Shown: one piece after another, positions 44,401 to 53,277 of the stretch
Position numbering within the stretch: position 1 is the first letter of the stretch
How the letters are laid out: every line of letters starts with the position of its first letter
DNA from: Hippasteria phrygiana
Taxonomy: Eukaryota; Echinodermata; Asteroidea; Valvatida; Goniasteridae
DNA length: 64,000 bases
Assembly (NCBI GenBank): GCA_037893225.1
Contig: JAZGUH010000058.1
Span: 930,001 to 994,000 of the forward strand
Reading direction: 5' to 3'
Notes under the pieces: model-generated
The model's input: only the letters and a program-made list of their open reading frames with translations
Database searches by the model: none
Told to the model about the DNA's origin: nothing
Position numbers and translations under genes: made by a program

Positions 44401-46828
44401 CGGTGGCTTACTATGCCTACATGCCCAGCATTGCCATCGTCTTTGCTATCATCGTGTTTGAGGGGCTACTAGGGGGATCAGCTTACGTCAACACCTTTTA
44501 TCAAATTAGAGAAAAGGTAAGTGGGATTGGTAGATCACCATTACACACTGTGAACAAATAGCAATGGATTTAGTGCTAATGGATGTTCATTGTTTATAGT
44601 GCACCGTTTTTCTTTTGTTAGATGTTCATAGTGACATGGCGGTGCAGAGCATTTGATTTCTCATCACTCCAATTTGAACAACTCATCATTTATTGCTGGT
44701 TATGAAGCCCAGTCCTGATCCGAGTCCGATTCCAAAACAATAAAAAAAAGTGGACTTAGCTTCTTGAATACGGACAACGACCATAGCCACGGTTTGAAAG
44801 ACCACCTGGCAGGTTACGCGCATTCCTGTGCGTACTCAGTCCATTCATGTTTTAACTATATTGTTCTTAAATGGGAGTGTAATGAATAGATAGAGCTTTT
44901 TCAAACAAAGTTTTCATTCACACGAAAAGGAAGGGGGAGGGGTCACCTCCAAGTGCGATGAATAAGACCACCCAATTCAGTATGGTGCCTATTATTTGCG
45001 TTTACGCTTGGCTACACCGGCCGTTCTTAGCGTGACAACAAGGGGTTAGCAACATAAATTAAGATGGACTTGACTAGAGCCCTGGCTTGAATGTAGACTT
45101 GAAGCTGGATCCTGCAGTACTTCTAATATCCTAATAGCGTTGGAATCATGCCTGGAAATGACCAATCCCAGCGTCATAATATTAAAGAAGTACCTTAGAA
45201 TCCAGCTTCAAGTCTACATTCAAGTCAGGACTCTATTCATGTCTTGATTTTTGGACTCGCAGTGGACTGTTTCACTGTTTTTTAATTGCACTCATTTCAG
45301 TTTTTTGACTACAGCCCTGGTATGAAGTCAATGATTCCTCAAAAGTGCTAATAAGTCACCCGTTTATTTCTCTTTATTTGAATTCCTTTGATACCAATGG
45401 AGTAGACGTGAGATGTAATGACGTCACACCATGTTTGCCTCGTTGCATTTAAGCAGCCAGGTGGGAATGGAACAGCACGCTGTGGTATCACGGAATGCAT
45501 TGAATTACATACAAGTTGAGATCATGTTAAATGCTACCTCTATTTGTGAAAAACACCAAGACTGTTTTATGCCGAATTAACAGTGGTTTCTTACGAAGTA
45601 AAACAAAAATCTTGAAAATAAGCATTTGCAGTGTGGTTAAAAAAACCTACACACTTTTTTAATGGAAAATATCTCGGAATTGGGAAATCGTGGTCAAATT
45701 GTTTTAACACCAATGCAGCAGCAGGTACCGCGTAATCAATGTGAAGATGGAATTTTTCACAGGCTCTCGGAAAGCATGGAGTATACAGTGCTTCATACAT
45801 TATGACGGGATAGGGCAAAAAGAGAGAAATCTCTGTTCTAATTTACATCATCATCCCCGACGCAAAAGAAAATCCGGAAAGAGTTCCATATCCGGACATC
45901 ACTTATACCTCGTGCACAAAGTCTATGGGCCATGACAGAAAAAGTCAAAAGTATTTTCAAAGAAAAATTTGAATATTTTTCCCTCCTAAATTTGTGTTTC
46001 TTCATCAGATTTACACTTTTTGGTTCTAATTTACATTAAAAATAAAGCTCAAATACAGAAATGTCAATATTTTTTAAACTGGTCAAAAACCAGTTTGTCC
46101 ACACGCAAGTCAATGGAATTTTGTAAACAAAATACATGTTAGCACAGCGTGCACAAACTGAAACTCCAATAAATGTTTTTAGGCCTACATTGATCATAGT
46201 CATCACCCTTTGTCAATAAAAAAAAAGTGTTTACAGTGAATAACATTTGACACAATAGAACAGTTGAAGTGTTTGTTATGCTGTGCTTTTGTTTCTTCCC
46301 GGGTTAGTGAATACTTATTACTTCCATCCTGGGTGGACCTATGAGTATCGATCTTTGTAGCATGCATGACTCCTACAGACTTTCGTGTGGACAATCTTTT
46401 TGCCATTTTTCTTCAAACCGCGATGCCATTTTTAATATTCAGTTTTCTTTTTAACGCAATTTTCACCATATACCACTATGATGGTGTAGTTAATAAATAA
46501 GTTAAAACAATTTTGCCATATTTTCCCAATTCCGAGAAACTTTCCTCTAAAAAGAGGTGTGTAGGTTTTCTTGAACCACACTGTATTGTACTCTGCAAAA
46601 TAAACCAAACAGTCTTTGTAACTTGACAAGCGTAGTAAACACAGTGCGACGTCATTACATCTCAGTGTTATTCAGCTGATGTGTGTACGAGTATGGCTTT
46701 CTTTTCAACAGGAGCGTCCTAAATATAAGGAGTTTGCTATGGGAACAACCACGGTCGCTGAATCTATGGGAACAGCACTAGCAGGAGCCGTTGCATTGCC
46801 TGTCCATAATGCTCTATGCGGGCTGTGA
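23458..46828 (+). CDS. CLN3: CLN3 (battenin) lysosomal membrane protein (13 coding exons)
   Basis: Exons: 23458-23612, 28352-28439, 34496-34579, 35170-35249, 36907-36992, 37752-37824, 38805-38945, 40587-40761, 41136-41204, 42186-42241, 43043-43136, 44376-44516, 46712-46828. Phases fit throughout and give 452 aa (human 438). Family-specific runs are [88 protein letters not shown], and [20 protein letters not shown]3 is a multipass endolysosomal protein needed to clear glycerophosphodiesters; its loss causes juvenile Batten disease in humans. In-frame ATGs at 23383 and 23245 would lengthen the N-terminus to as much as 523 aa; 23458 best fits the family. The donor after 40761 (gttggt) is weak. 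The protein ends in Cys-Gly-Leu, so the vertebrate-type CaaX prenylation motif is not complete. Intron 2 carries an antisense DIRS element. Confidence 0.95.
25431..25643. mobile_element. MITE, GGAAAGAGTTCC family, copy 1
   Basis: GGGAAAGAGAACTATATCCG to CGGATATGAAACTCTTTCC, with shared core TCGTGCACAAAGTCTATGGG. It carries a small duplication (catgtcgtgc). Confidence 0.85.
25952..26158. mobile_element. MITE, GGAAAGAGTTCC family, copy 2, with 8-bp duplication
   Basis: 207 bp from GGAAAGAGTTCCATATCTGG to CCGGATATGGAACTCTTTCC, flanked by GATTAACC at 25944-25951 and 26159-26166. An 8-bp duplication suggests hAT- or P-type mobilisation. Confidence 0.92.
26742..27152. mobile_element. MITE with GTGTAGGGCCC ends, copy 2 (opposite orientation)
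   Basis: Reverse complement of 21594-22017 over nearly its whole length, for example AAAGCAGACTTCTCTTAATT and ACCCCAAAATTTCCCTCGA. The distal end is diverged. In CLN3 intron 1. Confidence 0.83.
27421..27587. mobile_element. MITE with GCGGGTCGGACAAG ends
   Basis: GCGGGTCGGACAAGTCATGA and inverted TCATGAGCTTGTCCGACCCG. The arms extend about 42 bp, to TCTGAAGTA/TACTTCAGA. Confidence 0.83.
27700..28113 (+). pseudogene. Tigger/pogo-like transposase relic with right terminus
   Basis: One plus frame carries [20 protein letters not shown] followed by [21 protein letters not shown], the first catalytic-Asp block of Tigger/CENP-B-type DDE transposases (usual form DIFNADETGLFY...GGK.SK.R). It breaks at a stop near 27968. 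The sequence closes with CTCGAAATTGGAGCCC and CAAGATTTCACTG at 28113, a typical CAGT...ACTG pogo end. In CLN3 intron 1. Confidence 0.82.
28539..28775. mobile_element. MITE with ATAGAGGAAT ends
   Basis: ATAGAGGAATCCCAC...CTGCGCACTTCC and inverted GGAAGTGCGCAG...GTGAAATTCCTCTAT. It starts about 100 bp after CLN3 exon 2. Confidence 0.75.
29084..29266. mobile_element. Truncated copy of the AATCCTCC-rich TTAA MITE
   Basis: It starts after TTAA (29080-29083) with CCCTAACTCCC and follows the reverse complement of the complete copy at 38207-38567, with an internal gap, until 29266, where DIRS sequence begins. The rest of the MITE is absent on the far side of the DIRS. Confidence 0.8.
29267..29640 (-). 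pseudogene. DIRS tyrosine recombinase, N-terminal core-binding part only
   Basis: This is the end of a long frame (open from 31695) that overlaps the RT ORF. Only its last 120 or so codons look protein-like: [31 protein letters not shown] and [15 protein letters not shown], the SAM-like core-binding fold of DIRS recombinases. The catalytic Arg...His-X-X-Arg...Tyr domain is missing because the frame runs into MITE sequence at 29266. It cannot encode an active recombinase. The upstream part of the frame is probably a shadow of the RT ORF. Confidence 0.75.
29388..31325 (-). CDS. DIRS reverse transcriptase / RNase H / MT-like polyprotein
   Basis: 645 codons, intact. RT landmarks in order are [52 protein letters not shown] and the catalytic [10 protein letters not shown]. 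RNase H follows ([45 protein letters not shown]). The C-terminal part has the DIRS-type block with [32 protein letters not shown] and [12 protein letters not shown]. Such enzymes copy the element's RNA through a circular intermediate. No disabling stop is seen in this ORF, although the element as a whole is broken. Confidence 0.9.
   Translation of the reverse strand: MIDFLQPPFQFQDRVPVTRMGSASQVEIVQKEVQKLLQIGAITLADPVEGQFVSSLFLIPKKSGGLRPIVNLRPLNKFVVYQHFKMEGIWLVKDLLNRGDFLGSIDLKDAYYMIPIHSQHRKYLRFIWRGNLFQFTCLPFGLSSAPRTFTKVLKPVAAHLRQRGIRCVFYLDDALIFGRSSDECRQNLNTTANLLQKLGFVVNNDKSVFTPSHQITYLGFVIDSARMTLSLPLEKVVRITEHCREVLQARYLTVRDLAKLIGRLSSSIQAVFPAPLFYRNLQKDKGTALHRENSYEAQVILSPASREELETWTRCISLWNGQTLLTPVPDMRIQTDASLQGWGACLGEVQFGGRWSPAEQSLHINHLELLSVMYSLKSLIGNQRNIHIRLQVDNKTALSYINHKGGTHSQELSKLAVEIWTWCLARNITLSAEFLPGAQNTVADRMSRSFNDRTEWQLLPSVFAEVTRVMGVHPAVDLFASRLNNQLPRFVSWHPDPLAWRIDAFTITWTTIDAYLFPPFALLARCLQKILQDKATVLLVAPVWKTQPWYPRLLELAVKTPVLLPRLPHLLRLCHNNQGHPLGDTLLLAAWRLSGNPCLQEDFRKKCPLSSCHHGAGEQMLNSTLLGTDGIAGVFNDTLIRFIRL
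31430..32865 (-). pseudogene. DIRS gag-like ORF, in two frames
   Basis: The 5' part reads 32865 to about 32400 in one frame (Ser/Pro/Lys-rich start, then proline-rich). The remainder reads 32404 to 31430 in another frame, with a helical core (about 31640-32180) and a Gly/Arg/Ser-rich basic tail. The two overlap at a tatatat stretch near 32400, so a small indel or slippage site there probably split one ORF. The basic tail would suit nucleic-acid binding. Assignment as Gag rests on position and composition. Confidence 0.7.
34776..34918. repeat. Inverted-repeat element with GACAAATCTGACGTCGTAAG arms
   Basis: GCAGACAAATCTGACGTCGT is paired with GACGTCAAATTTGTTTGCTG, with TGTCTAGCACTAGACACA at the centre. 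A related half copy is at 43183-43275. Confidence 0.72.
34951..35092. mobile_element. MITE with TAACGTC ends, copy 2
   Basis: Ends TAACCCTAACGTCACCG and CCTAGGACGTTATGG, with AAACTGTAGTATGCAGTACT inside. In CLN3 intron 3, 78 bp before exon 4. Confidence 0.78.
36525..36640. other. GC-rich island in CLN3 intron 4
   Basis: About 115 bp dominated by G/C (CGTGCTGCGCGCCCCGGCCG, GGCCGGCGGCCCGGCCCATC) in an AT-rich intron. No coding match recognised. Confidence 0.7.
37343..37486. repeat. 144-bp near-perfect hairpin in CLN3 intron 5
   Basis: Arms of about 64 bp: AACAATTGTTGACTGCTGTG pairs with CACAGCAGTCAACAATTGTT, and the pairing runs through GGGACACATAGCACCC/GGGTGCTATGTGTCCC to a loop of about 14 nt, with only a few mismatches. 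It is a hairpin-type MITE or small-RNA precursor candidate. Confidence 0.88.
38207..38567. mobile_element. TTAA MITE, AATCCTCC-rich family, longest copy
   Basis: Ends CCCTAACCTTCCC and GGGAGTTAGGG. The flanks are TTAG (38203-38206) and TTAA (38568-38571). It has at least eight GGAGGATT-type units in alternating orientation. Located in CLN3 intron 6, about 230 bp before the exon at 38805. Confidence 0.85.
39036..39250. mobile_element. hAT-like MITE with CAGAG.TGT.GTCGAGTCC ends
   Basis: CAGAGATGTGGTCGAGTCC and inverted GGACTCGACTACAGCTCTG-type ends, with internal CAAGTCC/GGACTTG repeats. In CLN3 intron 7. Confidence 0.75.
39251..39312. repeat. Repeat GGAACCGGTTCCTGAC..., copy 1
   Basis: 62 bp with TGGGTACTCGGTACCAGGTT. 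An inverted copy is at 46841-46903. Confidence 0.8.
39548..39668. repeat. tRNA-derived SINE fragment
   Basis: Same family as 13124-13606: AAAGTGAACAAAGAAAACTG, then GGGATTCGAACCTGCG (a B-box in antisense), and a short hairpin GAGCTCAATTGGTAGAGCTC. Located in CLN3 intron 7. Confidence 0.7.
40103..40244. mobile_element. 142-bp MITE, GCCAGACGCA family, copy 3
   Basis: TTAG at 40099-40102 and 40245-40248, same 142-bp length, in CLN3 intron 7, 343 bp before the exon at 40587. Confidence 0.88.
40966..41082. mobile_element. MITE, AGAGTACCGAAGT family, copy 3
   Basis: 117 bp in CLN3 intron 8, only 53 bp before the exon at 41136. The ends are the same as in copy 2, and it contains TCTGACGTCAG near its left end. 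Confidence 0.85.
41850..41940. repeat. A-rich low-complexity tract
   Basis: Poly-A followed by (CAAA)n-type repeats in CLN3 intron 9. Confidence 0.85.
45076..45234. mobile_element. Hairpin MITE with CTTGAATGTAGACTTGAAGC arms
   Basis: AGAGCCCTGGCTTGAATGTA and inverted TACATTCAAGTCAGGACTCT. The pairing extends to CTTGAAGCTGGAT. In CLN3 intron 12. Confidence 0.85.
45872..46024. mobile_element. MITE, GGAAAGAGTTCC family, copy 3 (right end missing)
   Basis: Matches 25952-26100 through TCATCAGATTTACACTTTTT and then diverges. In CLN3 intron 12. Confidence 0.82.
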
Positions 46829-46840
46829 AACATGTTTAGG

Positions 46841-46903
46841 GCTGTGCATCCTAACCTGGTACCGAGTACCCAACCTCTAATGTCAGGAACCGGTTCCACA
46901 TTA
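46841..46903. repeat. Repeat GGAACCGGTTCCTGAC..., copy 2, just after the CLN3 stop
   Basis: Inverted copy of 39251-39312, starting 12 bp after the CLN3 stop codon, so it lies in the CLN3 3' UTR if the transcript continues. GAGTC-rich text follows at 47235-47340. A possible AATAAA is at 47451. Confidence 0.75.
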
Positions 46904-48181
46904 CGGAATCGGGTACCCGTAACCGAAGTAACGTATTATTTAGTAATTTCTCAGACAATGAAAATAGAAAGTTGTTTAATGTAATTTTTCAAAATGAAAA
47001 CCAGGGTACATGGCAAAACAAAACAGATCAACATTAATGACGCTTGCGAAAATGCAATTTACACCGGAAAGCTATATAGAGCTGACTGTACACACTTGCA
47101 CCAATGTGGTAGTATTCGCATGTGGACCTATATGAACAATACTATGAACAGCAATTTCTGAAATTTCATTTTTGGAATTTGGCTTTCGTTAATGGGTACC
47201 CATGCCTCTTTTTCAATCGGGTACCCAGACTTGTATTCGAGTCACCAAACTCCGAGTCCAAATCACCTCTCTCGAGTCCGAGTCCCGAGTCATACAGGTC
47301 GAGTCCGAGTCACGAGTCACAAAGGTTGAGTCACCTTTAACTACTGTATTGGTACCGCGAAAAACCAAGAGTGTAAATGGTTAAATTTTTTTTTACAGCT
47401 TTTCTCTAATTTAATGAACTAGAAATTAATGTACCATATACAGTGTGTCAAATAAACCATGAGATTAGCCATTGAAGTCATTCGATCTAGATGTGACCTG
47501 TATACCTTGTCCTTTATTTAATTAACATAAGAAACGGAACTTTTACAAACAAGGGGTTAATTTACACTTTCCATGTCGAAGCCTTTATGTTTTTATTAAT
47601 TTATCCTACAAAATATACGGAGTGAAAAAAGCCGCCCATATCCGGCAGCATATGCATGTACTGGGGGAGGGTCAACAGAGGGCGCTGTTTTCCTTACTAA
47701 ACAATTATTTAACAATTTCTGCTTAGGCTTTGGACTGACATTTTTCAAAGGGGTTCTGCGCTATTTTTTATAATCCGTTTATCACTTTTAGGAGGGTCAA
47801 CACGTTTTTTTTTTTCCTTATTAAACAATTTCTGTCTGGGCTTTGGAATGGCATTTTGTAATGGGGTTTTGCGCTATTTTTTATAATCCGTTTATCATTT
47901 TTATGGCATTTTGCAAAGAGGTTTACGCTATTTTTCCTATTGATGACATTCTGCAAAGGGGTTTGGAATTTCTATGCTTGGGGCTTCGATTTTGTACTAA
48001 CCACAAGAGGGTCTTACATGCGCTCGGCCCTTAAAAAGGTGCCCGGTAGGTGGATCCGCCTCCAGGGACATACATTGGACTTGCACTTTATGCACAGCTT
48101 CCCATTCCAATTGCGCACGCAATTCCCATCCCAGCCCCCTCGTCGGAGGATTTTTTTAAAGGGAAAATGGCGCACTCTATC

Positions 48182-48300
48182 GGGGGGGGGGGGGGGGGGG
48201 GACGGGGGACGGGGACGGGGACGGGGACGGGGACGGGGGACGGGGACGGGGACGGGGACGGGGACGGGACATACATACATACATACATACATACATACAT
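48182..48300. repeat. G run, (GGGGAC)n and (CATA)n microsatellites
   Basis: About G20 from 48182, then GGGGAC units to about 48269, then eight CATA units. It translates in every frame, which explains the apparent long reading frames here. Confidence 0.95.
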
Positions 48301-48394
48301 TGAACTTAGAAATTGCCCCCTCTATCGCCTGGTCAGACTCCATCCCACCCCGTATCCGCGTATCCGCGTTTTTTAGGGGGTTCTTTCGGGTGGC

Positions 48395-48640
48395 GGGGTA
48401 TTCTGCAATTACTCCTATTAAGAAAGGTTCCCGTTATAATCTCAGGTCAAGTAGTAACGGTCTTGTTTTAGAGCGCCCTAAGCGCAAGATGCTTGCTACG
48501 CTGGCTGCAAGAGCATTTTCATCGGCAGCCCCAGTGCTCTGGAATGCACTCCCGCGCCACATTCGCAATTAACAGACACCAGATTCTTTTAAACGTAAGA
48601 TTAAAACATATCTTTTTAATGAAGCCTTTGTAAATTAATT
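48395..48640 (+). pseudogene. LINE 3' end (CR1/L2-like RT C-terminus)
   Basis: The frame reads KKGSRYNLRSSSNGLVLERP, then AARAFSSAAPVLWNALPRHI followed by RN, a stop, and DSFKRKIKTYLFNEAFVN, the standard C-terminal tail of CR1/L2-type RT proteins. A simple-sequence tract (ATA/ATC repeats, 48868-48927) lies downstream. Confidence 0.85.
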
Positions 48641-48867
48641 GTTTTCTTTCTACAATTGCACTTTTGATGAGAACCAAGCCAGTTAGGCTATATTCCCTTA
48701 ATTAGTATAGGTAGGTTAAAGGCGTCTGTCTCCAGGAAAGATCGAGACTTCACTGATGCCGGTGGGGGTTCATTACTAGACACAGATTCCCCTATGGCGA
48801 GACAGACGTAACCCCATACTGAGGTTTGGGAGCTGGCTTAGGACCCTCATCTGTTATTAAAATTAAA

Positions 48868-48927
48868 AAAATAAAATTATAATAATAATAATAATCATCA
48901 TAATCATAATCATAATCATAATCATAA
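48868..48927. repeat. AT-rich microsatellite (TAA)n/(CATAAT)n
   Basis: ATAATAATAATAATCATC followed by ATAATC repeats. Nothing else supportable lies in 48930-49800. Confidence 0.9.
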
Positions 48928-49804
48928 TTTTTTTAATTTTTTTTTAGTGATTTTCGAAATCTGGTTGCTTTTTGGTAAGAAACAGTCATTCTTCTAGATA
49001 TTCAAACTAATAGCTTTGGTAACGACCCAAAACCAAATCGATGTTTTAGTCTGTATAGCCAGCCCTACTCTTTATAAAGATGGCTCCAATATCAATCCTA
49101 TCAAGAACTATTTTTATCTGATATGCTGTCATTTTCGAGAAAATTGTATCCGAAGACTTCAGAAAAATGCTGTGAATTATTACGGTTTCATTATTACGAT
49201 TTCATTATTATGATTTCAACAATCGAAATTAAGCACATAAATTGGTGAAAAAAATCACTGTTAAAACAACAGCTTTTCACCTGCCCATCACCGCCTTGAT
49301 ATGATAGGAATGCAGATGGCACTATAGGACATTGGTCCTTGCTGTTCCATCTCCTCTCTTTAATTACTCTCTTTTTCTTTGATGCTTCTGTACGGTACCG
49401 TGCTCTCCCTTGGTCCTTAAAGGAAACATGCTTCTCAAACTGGCCGGATCACATTTTATTTCATAAATAAATTCATTTATATGTATTAATGTGAATTAAA
49501 AGCCAAACTGGTTCAAGTGAAGTTTTAGTGTGATTATTTGCCGCCCAAAAATTGACCCCCCCTTTTTGGAATTTGTTGAGACTCAAATTGAGGGCGCTGT
49601 TCATGACATAGACCGAGGCACCGAAATTCATGGATCGACTCGATAGTCTGGACCCGGTAAATGACGCATGTACATCATATACGCACTAGGTCTACACGTG
49701 CAATTTCGCAAGTTGCAACAACTAACATCGAACTTACCCTGATTTTTTCTCTTTTAGGGAAGGCTCCTCGGGGAATGGGCCGTTTAACTGCTTTCGCCTG
49801 TACC

Positions 49805-50080
49805 TTACTCGCATCTGGGAACTTTGTTAAGATGGCAGTGGACTTGAGCATATTTGTAATGGTCATCCCATGATTTGAAAATACCAGTATCGAAACACGA
49901 CGGCTCAAAGTTGTCGCTACATAACGCTGAAAAGCTGCTGGGGCCGGACCACTTCGCTCTTGTCACCTTCACTTTCGCCTTCCAAATTCTCCGATATTTC
50001 GCATCAGTTGGAAATAAATGAAGGCTTACTCCACCCTTGGTTGTTTTGCTGCACCCAGCAGCCACACACCTTGTTGGCAT
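49805..50080 (-). pseudogene. THAP-domain fragment
   Basis: Starts MPTRCVAAGCSKTTKGGVSL followed by HLFP, then RRIWKAKV and LCSDNFEPSCF. Spacing fits a C2CH THAP zinc finger (C5, C10, W33, C54), but position 57 is Asn where the zinc-binding His is expected. Downstream the protein-like text shifts to another frame (GMTITNML, then KRPIPRGAFPKRE). No AVPTIF-type end. Probably a P-element-derived or THAP gene relic; an unspliced first exon of a live gene is less likely. Confidence 0.7.
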
Positions 50081-50439
50081 GGCCGAAAAACACTATATTT
50101 TGCTTAGATTTTGGACGAAGAATTTTCGCCGTTCTGCACACACACGTGCATAGGCCTACTCGTGATGAATGGGGCCGGCTCGCACAGCAGAATCTGTAAT
50201 GTGCCTCGATCTACGTCACACACTTATGTTAATGAGGGTCCCACTCAGGGGGCGGAGTAGCTTGGACAAACATTTTCAAATTTTGTTTTCTCATATTTAA
50301 TCTGGGAAATAATTGTCTCTGGACACAAAATATCATTGTCAAGATAATACTTTATTGTTTTAAGCAGGAATAATGCAATATAAATCCTAAATCATGTTTC
50401 CTTTAATCTCTCTTAGTGTGTTCCTCCATAGGGGCAGAT

Positions 50440-50545
50440 CTAGGATCGTTTGCAGGGGGGGGGGGGTGGTTCTAAATCTGTGGTCGTACATTTTTTGCCC
50501 AACATTTTACAAGCGGGGTGGGGGTGGGGGGGGGGGGGGGGGGGA
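50440..50545. repeat. GGGGCAGATCTAGGATCG...G-run repeat
   Basis: GGGGCAGATCTAGGATCGTT leads into G runs at about 50455 and 50519-50544. Related text occurs at several other G/C runs in the window. Confidence 0.6.
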
Positions 50546-50746
50546 CACTTTCTCAACGTTCGTGGCGCCATTTAACCTCCAGGCTCTTTGATTTGTTCTT
50601 ACCTGTACACGCAAAATAGGACCTTGCATTTACAGAGTGTTTTTCTTTTCTGGTTTACTACGGTACTTTAGGCGTAGGCCCTTGCCAAGCAAAAAGAAAG
50701 AAAGAAACAAACAAACAAATAAACAAACAAATAAACAAAAAACGAG

Positions 50747-50785
50747 GGGGGGGGGGGGGTAGATCCCCACCCCCCCCCCCCCCCC
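50747..50785. repeat. Adjacent G and C homopolymer runs
   Basis: G13 near 50747-50759, then C runs 50768-50785, able to form a hairpin. (CAAA)n lies just before. Confidence 0.85.
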
Positions 50786-50846
50786 AACCCCTCTGGATCC
50801 GTCCTGTCCATCCATCCCTGTATGCCTCGTCCCCATATGGTATCCC

Positions 50847-51745
50847 AGATAGCACGCAAACGTATATAAAAACAACGTTACGTTAACGTTTGCCGCATTG
50901 TTACTTTAACGTTCAACGTCAACGTTGTAGTTTGGTTAGTTTGCTCATTGATATTATGTTGCATCAACGTTGACAAGGTAATGGTAGAATGACGTTATAA
51001 CAACGTTATTGTAACATTTCAGTGTAACGTTTTTTAAACGTGTATATAGTCGGAAAATAACCAGCACGGGAATGGTATAACAAAGTTACATTAGGGATTA
51101 CCAAATTATTACTAACATGTTAAATAATGAATATTTTAGCACACGAATGTTGAAACAAAGTTACATTAGCGATTACCAAATTATTGCTAACAATCAATAT
51201 TTTAGTTTGGTTACTTTGCTCCTTGATATCGTAATGGATCAACGTTGGCATGGTTATTCTGAAAACGTATGCGTTGAAAGAAAGTTGAATTAATGTTCAC
51301 CGAACGTTAACATTTATCTTAATTAATGGTTTGGTTAGGTTAGTTTACTCATATTACGTTTACACAACATTTTATCGCCTATAACATCATGGTTCACCAA
51401 CTTTTAGGAACACAATCAACGTTTCGGTTTGGATAGTTTGCTCATTGATATTCTGTTGGATCAATGTTGGCACGGTTATGTTAACAAATTACAACAACGT
51501 TATTGTAACATTTCAATGTAGTAACACTTTTCAACGCTACCCAGATAGCATACAAACGTATAGACAATGTTACATTAACGTTCGCCGTATTATTACATTA
51601 ACGTTAAATATCAACGTTTCGGTTTGGTTAGTTTACTCATTGGTGGTATGCTGAAACAACGTTAGCACGGTTATTCAAAAACGTTACAACAACATCATTG
51701 TAACATTTCAATGTAACATCTTGTAAACGTTAACATTGTTGAGAA
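50847..51745. repeat. Degenerate ACGTT-rich repeat array
   Basis: CCCAGATAGCA.ACAAACGTAT opens similar blocks at about 50843 and 51540. Within and between them recur TTTGGTTAGTTTGCTCATTGA and CAACGTTATTGTAACATTTC, with AACGTT throughout. No coding sequence. Confidence 0.78.
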
Positions 51746-52002
51746 ATAACCAGGACAGAATTTGTCGAAGATATTCCGTTACAATTACGGCTTTGATGGT
51801 AAATAACGTTCATGTTTTCTTAGTTTAGTTTAGTTGATTTCTTTATTGATTTTATGCAGAATAAAATTCGACATGGTTATAGTTGAAAACGCCACAGCAA
51901 CCAAATTGCAATTTTTCAATGTAACGATTTTAAACGTTTATTTTAGTCTCCCTAAGGTACAAAAAATAACTTTAAAATGTCTCCTTAATGGCCCATTGAC
52001 AG

Positions 52003-52053
52003 TTATATATATATATATATATAAAATTGTCGCGCCCCCCCCCCCCCCCCCCC
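52003..52053. repeat. (TA)n and poly-C
   Basis: TATATA run to about 52022, then about C18 from 52036. 52060-52680 has no supportable gene. Confidence 0.9.
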
Positions 52054-52679
52054 AGTCACCCCCACTGAAAATTTAGTATATAAAGAAAAAACTCCACTGT
52101 GATGTGAGCACTGCTGCTGCACATTTTGAACGGGCACATGCATGCACCGCCGGCCGCGAATTTGTTTTCCCCAAACGACATCCAATTGGGGTTAACGCTA
52201 TCAGATTTCGGACTTGACTTCTCTTTTGAAAAATATCCTCCGGAGCCACGAATTAGTGGGAAAAATGATTTCGAACGTAATGAATTCCGGACTTCTCCAA
52301 AGCTGGAAATTAGAAAAGAAAAAATAATTTGTACCTTCTGCCTCATGGTCTAGCACCGTATCCACTAGGCCATCGCGGAATGCTTGGCAAACTTTGAGAA
52401 TTCATTGTATATTATATTCAGCTCTATATCGCATGCGTACGTATATTAAAAGAATTATAGAGGGCGCGCAACAATGAATCTATTCGGATGTAATTTGGGA
52501 AAAATAATTCGCGGCCCACGGCGGGTACAAACCGACACGTAGTGCAATATGGGGCGTTATCTAATATGCAAATATTAGAAACTCACTTCCAAAGCTGTGA
52601 TACACCTTGTACCTTGCAGATCATACCTCCTCAAAACATCCTCATGGGAGTATAACTGGAGGCTTGATGAGGGTGGTGC

Positions 52680-53235
52680 ACTGCTTAATAAAACTGATTT
52701 ACCCCGCTGATTAATGATTGGAATTTGTTTGTAGATGTTGCACAAATGATTGGATGAGATAATGTGTTCAACATATCGATTGATTCGAGAAAAAAGGACT
52801 GTTGCATGATTTTAGTATTAACTGGGTTATGTAACATTAATTGTTTGTTGTGGCCCCGTCTAGCTCTTGGTGGTTTAGGTTTGCAATATTCATCCTTATT
52901 AATAGCCAACTCGTTCTTTAGAATCTTGTACAATGTAATGAGGCGAGTGTGTTGTCTCATTTCCTCAATAGAGTACCATCTGAGCTGCTTGATCCTGCCT
53001 GTGACACTTTCCCTTTTCCTATATATAATTACTTGTGACGAACCTTGCTGCCCGTCTCTGTACTTTCTGTAATTGTTCCTTATTTTTCATTGATCCAGGA
53101 TGCCATGCTGCCGAAGCGTAATGAAGATGGGGTCTGACTAATGTTTTGTATAATTTCTCTTTGACTTCCTTTGGTGTTGAGCTGAAATTTCTAATGATGA
53201 AGTTCAGGATCTTGGTTGCTTTTCCAGCGTGTCAC
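52680..53235 (-). pseudogene. LINE reverse transcriptase C-terminal fragment
   Basis: Read on the minus strand: KEVKEKLYKTLVRPHLHYAS, then WHPGSMKNKEQLQKVQRRAA and RFV, a stop, IKQLRWYSIEEMRQHTRLIT and a PPRARRGHN block. This is a CR1/jockey-type LINE related to the one at 6112 but distinct. It ends at the edge of the 53278-57317 complex. Confidence 0.83.
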
Positions 53236-53277
53236 GTGTGGCATGGAAACATACACCCGTGTGTTTTTTTTTTACGT

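Noticed and set aside
48014..48376. Gly/Asp-rich or Pro-rich ORFs on both strands
   Set aside because: They come from the (GGGGAC)n and (CATA)n microsatellites.
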